DNA of 5,359 bases from Candidatus Gastranaerophilales bacterium HUM_9. GTDB lineage: Bacteria > Cyanobacteriota > Vampirovibrionia > Gastranaerophilales > Gastranaerophilaceae. The notes under the pieces are model-generated. The model saw only the letters and a program-made list of their open reading frames with translations. It did not search any database and was not told the DNA's origin. The stretch lies in NCBI GenBank assembly GCA_002103075.1, contig DABG01000008.1, positions 1-5,359 of the forward strand, given 5' to 3'. Position numbers and translations under genes: made by a program. Below are positions 5,206 to 5,359 of the stretch, piece after piece. The stretch's first letter is position 1; every line of letters starts with the position of its first letter.

Positions 5206-5359
5206 GTCACTCCGTTGCCTTGGATTATTCGGGCGTGCTAAACACTGTATTCACTTTTAAATTCTTACGAATTTAGCCGTTCATTCTGTGTTTTACGCTC
5301 TTACGGGTTGGGTCACTTTGAGACACGGCACCTCCTCTCACAAAACAATACTTAATTGT
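5206..5359. repeat. Further inverted-repeat DNA to the window edge
   Basis: This stretch is non-coding and structured. A second TGGATT half-unit starts at 5221 (TGGATTATTCGGGCGTGC), echoing the one at 5195. A 7-bp hairpin, TAAATTC (5258-5264) with GAATTTA (5269-5275), is centred in an imperfect larger inverted repeat whose arms contain CTAAACAC (5238-5245) and GTGTTTTA (5288-5295). ACAAT (5345-5349) and ATTGT (5355-5359) form another short inversion at the edge, which may extend beyond it. It looks like a compound of short repeat units. No open frame or RNA family was recognised. Confidence 0.45.

Noticed and set aside
5113..5359. CRISPR array
   Set aside because: The repeats are inverted and irregular in length and spacing, not direct repeats with uniform spacers, and no cas gene is present.

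Overview
The window is AT-rich DNA with tight, well-spaced genes, most of them with clear Shine-Dalgarno sites. It suggests an uncultured, fermentative, two-membrane bacterium. My best guess is a gut member of Gastranaerophilales (Melainabacteria, the non-photosynthetic sister group of Cyanobacteria). I base this on remembered resemblance of the first gene's N-terminus and of the OprP-like porin to proteins from that group. An AT-rich gut alphaproteobacterium is the main alternative, because the assignment rests on recollection and not on a search.

Layout. Positions 1-858 (minus strand) hold the first 286 codons of an unnamed protein with coiled-coil-like ends around a Thr/Asn/Gly-rich middle; its 3' end lies outside the window. 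An 8-bp perfect hairpin (881-908) sits in its leader, just upstream of the Shine-Dalgarno site. Positions 983-1993 (minus) encode an NAD-dependent D-2-hydroxyacid dehydrogenase, most like D-lactate dehydrogenase. A 152-bp divergent spacer separates it from a small heat-shock protein of the Hsp20 family (2146-2625, plus). The 254 bp after hsp20 contain a copy of the hsp20 leader motif, a nested hairpin and a strong intrinsic terminator. A formate/nitrite transporter (2880-3743, plus) follows, with its own candidate promoter and terminator. Next is a signal-peptide-bearing OprP/OprO-type outer-membrane porin (3842-5104, plus). The last 255 bp are non-coding and filled with inverted repeats, beginning with a palindromic unit of the type 'cgtcattgcg ... 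caatcca / tggatt...'.

How the genes fit together. The dehydrogenase (pyruvate to D-lactate) and the formate/nitrite channel suit a fermentative or anaerobic lifestyle with acid export. The porin would supply outer-membrane permeability and Hsp20 general proteostasis. Apart from orientation there is no convincing operon: terminators separate hsp20 from the transporter and the transporter from the porin. Only the dehydrogenase and the unknown gene could share a transcript, since I see no terminator between them. No complete new multi-gene system is visible. The items most worth a second look are the partial coiled-coil protein with its leader hairpin, the possible small RNA after hsp20, and the composite palindromic repeat at the right end.
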